A stretch of 7,116 nucleotides of DNA from Thermoplasmata archaeon. Its GTDB lineage: Archaea > Thermoplasmatota > Thermoplasmata > Thermoplasmatales > Thermoplasmataceae. The stretch is taken from positions 1 through 7,116 of the forward strand of contig JAKBQK010000457.1 of assembly GCA_021835265.1 (NCBI GenBank). The letters are read 5' to 3'. Position 1 is the stretch's first letter; each line of letters begins with the position of its first letter. Shown in pieces: positions 5,756 through 7,116 of the stretch. A program made the position numbers and the translations under genes. The notes beneath the pieces are model-generated. The model did no database searches, was not told where the DNA came from, and was given only the letters and a program-made list of their open reading frames with translations.

Positions 5756-6928
5756 TTAAATCTTACTCTGCTCGTCCATAAAGCCCGCCAGCAATGCGAT
5801 TCCTTCCTTCAGTTTATCTTCGGATAACGCGTAGGAAATTCTGAAATGACCCTCTCCTTGTTTTCCAAATGCCGACCCCGGAGTGAGTAGAAGACCCTTA
5901 GAATCAAGGATCTTCTTACAAAATTCAACAGATGATATATTTAAGTCGTATGATGGAAATACGTAAAAAGCTCCCTCTGGTTTTATGAGATTCAGACCTT
6001 TAATGTCCCTAATCATATTGTAAACCAGTTCTCTTCTCTTCCTGAAAACCTCCTTCATGGCTTTAGGGCTCTCATCATCATCCAACGCATAAATGGCGGC
6101 CATTTGGGAGATAGAGGGTGCGCAAGTTATGGTCTGCTGCTGCAACTTATCTACAGCACCGATAAATTCTCTGGATGAAGCAAGATATCCTATCCGCCAT
6201 CCTGTCATTGCATAACTTTTAGAGAACCCACTGATTAGTATGGTATGGTTCATTTCTGGATCCATTTCTACTATATCCTGAATTTTTCCATCAAACACAA
6301 GCTCCTCATAAATCTGATCCTGAATAAAGTAGATTTCTTCATCTATGCACAGCTTTTGTAGTGCCTTGATTTCGTCGGTCGAAAAAACTTTTCCCGTTGG
6401 ATTTGCAGGATTTGATATGATTATGCCCCTCGTTCTGGGTGTTATTGAATTTTCAATGCGTTCAAGGTTAAGTGAAAAATCATCATTGGTTGGAACTTCC
6501 ACTGGTTTTACACCGTAAATCCTGCATATTTCAGGATAGGAAAGAAAATATGGCTCTGGTATGATGATTTCATCTCCCTCATCTGCGATGGCCATTACTG
6601 CTAGATTAATAGCAAATTTTGTTGGAGTTACAATTATATTATCTGCATTCAGGCTGTGAATATTATTATTGATCTTCTTAGATATCTTAGTTCTCAATTC
6701 CACATATCCCTTTGACGGAGTGTAATGAGTGAATCCCTCCTTTGCCTTTTCAAATGCATAGTTTATCTCTCCAGCAGGCGTCGTAAAATCCGGTTCTCCT
6801 ACCCCGAAATTTATAATTTTTCTTCCTTCAGCAGTCATCTTGGCCGCCTTTGCAGAAGTGGATACAGTGGCAGATTCAGAGACATTAATTACTCTCTTTG
6901 ATAACACAAAGTTTAATCGCAATTCCAT
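5756..6928 (-). CDS. aspC: Aspartate aminotransferase-like PLP enzyme (class I, subgroup gamma-like)
   Basis: This cytosolic fold-type I aminotransferase probably exchanges aspartate/oxaloacetate with glutamate/2-oxoglutarate. Of 390 residues, K237 in SGFSKSYAMTGWRIGY is the PLP Schiff-base lysine. NPANPTG (173-179) supplies the cofactor-ring asparagine, D204 and Y207 of QDQIYEEL contact the pyridine ring, and R363 (FRISYA) should bind the substrate alpha-carboxylate. K104 aligns without gaps to the lysine that binds the distal carboxylate in the Thermus enzyme, as I recall that sequence, which favours aspartate. The PLP-phosphate loop is unusual: PT replaces the common glycine pair, and the ring-stacking tryptophan is F128. 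The ATG at 6926-6928 gives seven extra residues; a GTG at 6905-6907 starts at the usual LSKRV. It heads the operon with the coiled-coil protein and nadM. Confidence 0.9.
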   Translation of the reverse strand: MELRLNFVLSKRVINVSESATVSTSAKAAKMTAEGRKIINFGVGEPDFTTPAGEINYAFEKAKEGFTHYTPSKGYVELRTKISKKINNNIHSLNADNIIVTPTKFAINLAVMAIADEGDEIIIPEPYFLSYPEICRIYGVKPVEVPTNDDFSLNLERIENSITPRTRGIIISNPANPTGKVFSTDEIKALQKLCIDEEIYFIQDQIYEELVFDGKIQDIVEMDPEMNHTILISGFSKSYAMTGWRIGYLASSREFIGAVDKLQQQTITCAPSISQMAAIYALDDDESPKAMKEVFRKRRELVYNMIRDIKGLNLIKPEGAFYVFPSYDLNISSVEFCKKILDSKGLLLTPGSAFGKQGEGHFRISYALSEDKLKEGIALLAGFMDEQSKI

Positions 6929-6935
6929 AATTAAC

Positions 6936-6943
6936 TTTTATTG
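6936..6943 (-). promoter_or_regulatory. Weak TATA-like box for the aminotransferase operon
   Basis: The minus strand reads AATAAAAG. About 25 bases downstream falls near 6910-6916, just ahead of the alternative GTG start at 6905-6907 and downstream of the ATG at 6926-6928. If real, it would exclude the ATG as the start. A similar ATAAAAG further upstream (about 6990-6996) would instead give a leader of roughly 35-40 bases and allow the ATG. Neither match is strong. Confidence 0.25.
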
Positions 6944-7028
6944 ATTTTCCAAACTCATTCTGTTACTCGGGAATGTTTTGATGAAAACTACTTTTATGAC
7001 TGGTTGAAGTTGTGATCTTAGATATTAT

Positions 7029-7116
7029 TTAGTGAATGAACTCATAGTCATATATAACCATCACTTCACTTTTTTTCTCAGCTTCCCTTGAACTGTTTAT
7101 CAGTGCCCTCGCGCTA
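7029..7116 (-). CDS. C-terminal end of an unidentified protein (partial, runs off the right edge)
   Basis: On the minus strand an open frame enters from the right edge and runs 28 codons to a TAA at 7029-7031. The residues end in ...KKSEVMVIYDYEFIH. The mix of charged helix-like and hydrophobic strand-like residues looks like true protein, and the other minus-strand frame tested (from base 7116) stops after 12 codons. The fragment is too short to name a family. About 100 bases separate its stop from the aminotransferase start, so the two may or may not share a transcript. Confidence 0.45.
   Translation of the reverse strand, partial: SARALINSSREAEKKSEVMVIYDYEFIH

Overview
The window looks like part of a chromosome from an archaeon, most likely a member of the Thermoplasmatales or a close relative. 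The evidence is a RadB recombinase paralogue, an archaeal/eukaryal-type prolyl-tRNA synthetase with a C-terminal zinc-binding segment, an archaeal-type NMN adenylyltransferase, AT-rich DNA with many AGA/AGG/ATA codons, and TATA boxes about 22-30 bases upstream of start codons that have no Shine-Dalgarno site (leaderless starts). The order is inferred from general character, not from a database match.

Left block (about 1-2820, minus strand, read right to left): proS, an HAD phosphatase and radB form a tightly overlapping three-gene unit. The promoter is a TATA box just upstream of proS. The phosphatase starts inside the end of proS with its own ribosome binding site, and radB starts inside the end of the phosphatase. 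After radB, a TATA-like box and an ATG at the left edge suggest another gene leaving the window.

Centre (2790-4250): an intergenic region of about 250 bases separates divergent promoters. It is followed by a single plus-strand gene for an M20 zinc amidohydrolase/peptidase with all expected metal ligands. This gene ends in a T-rich terminator and runs tail to tail with the next block.

Right block (4251-6928, minus strand, read right to left): a class I aspartate-type aminotransferase, an unrecognised membrane-anchored acidic coiled-coil protein, and NMN adenylyltransferase (nadM). The junctions are 0 bases and a few bases, so this is probably one operon. Aspartate metabolism and NAD synthesis are linked through quinolinate, which gives a possible but unproven reason for the grouping. 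At the right edge lies the C-terminal end of another minus-strand gene.

No mobile element, CRISPR array, rRNA, tRNA or phage gene was seen. Most of the window is ordinary housekeeping sequence. The only real unknown is the coiled-coil membrane protein.
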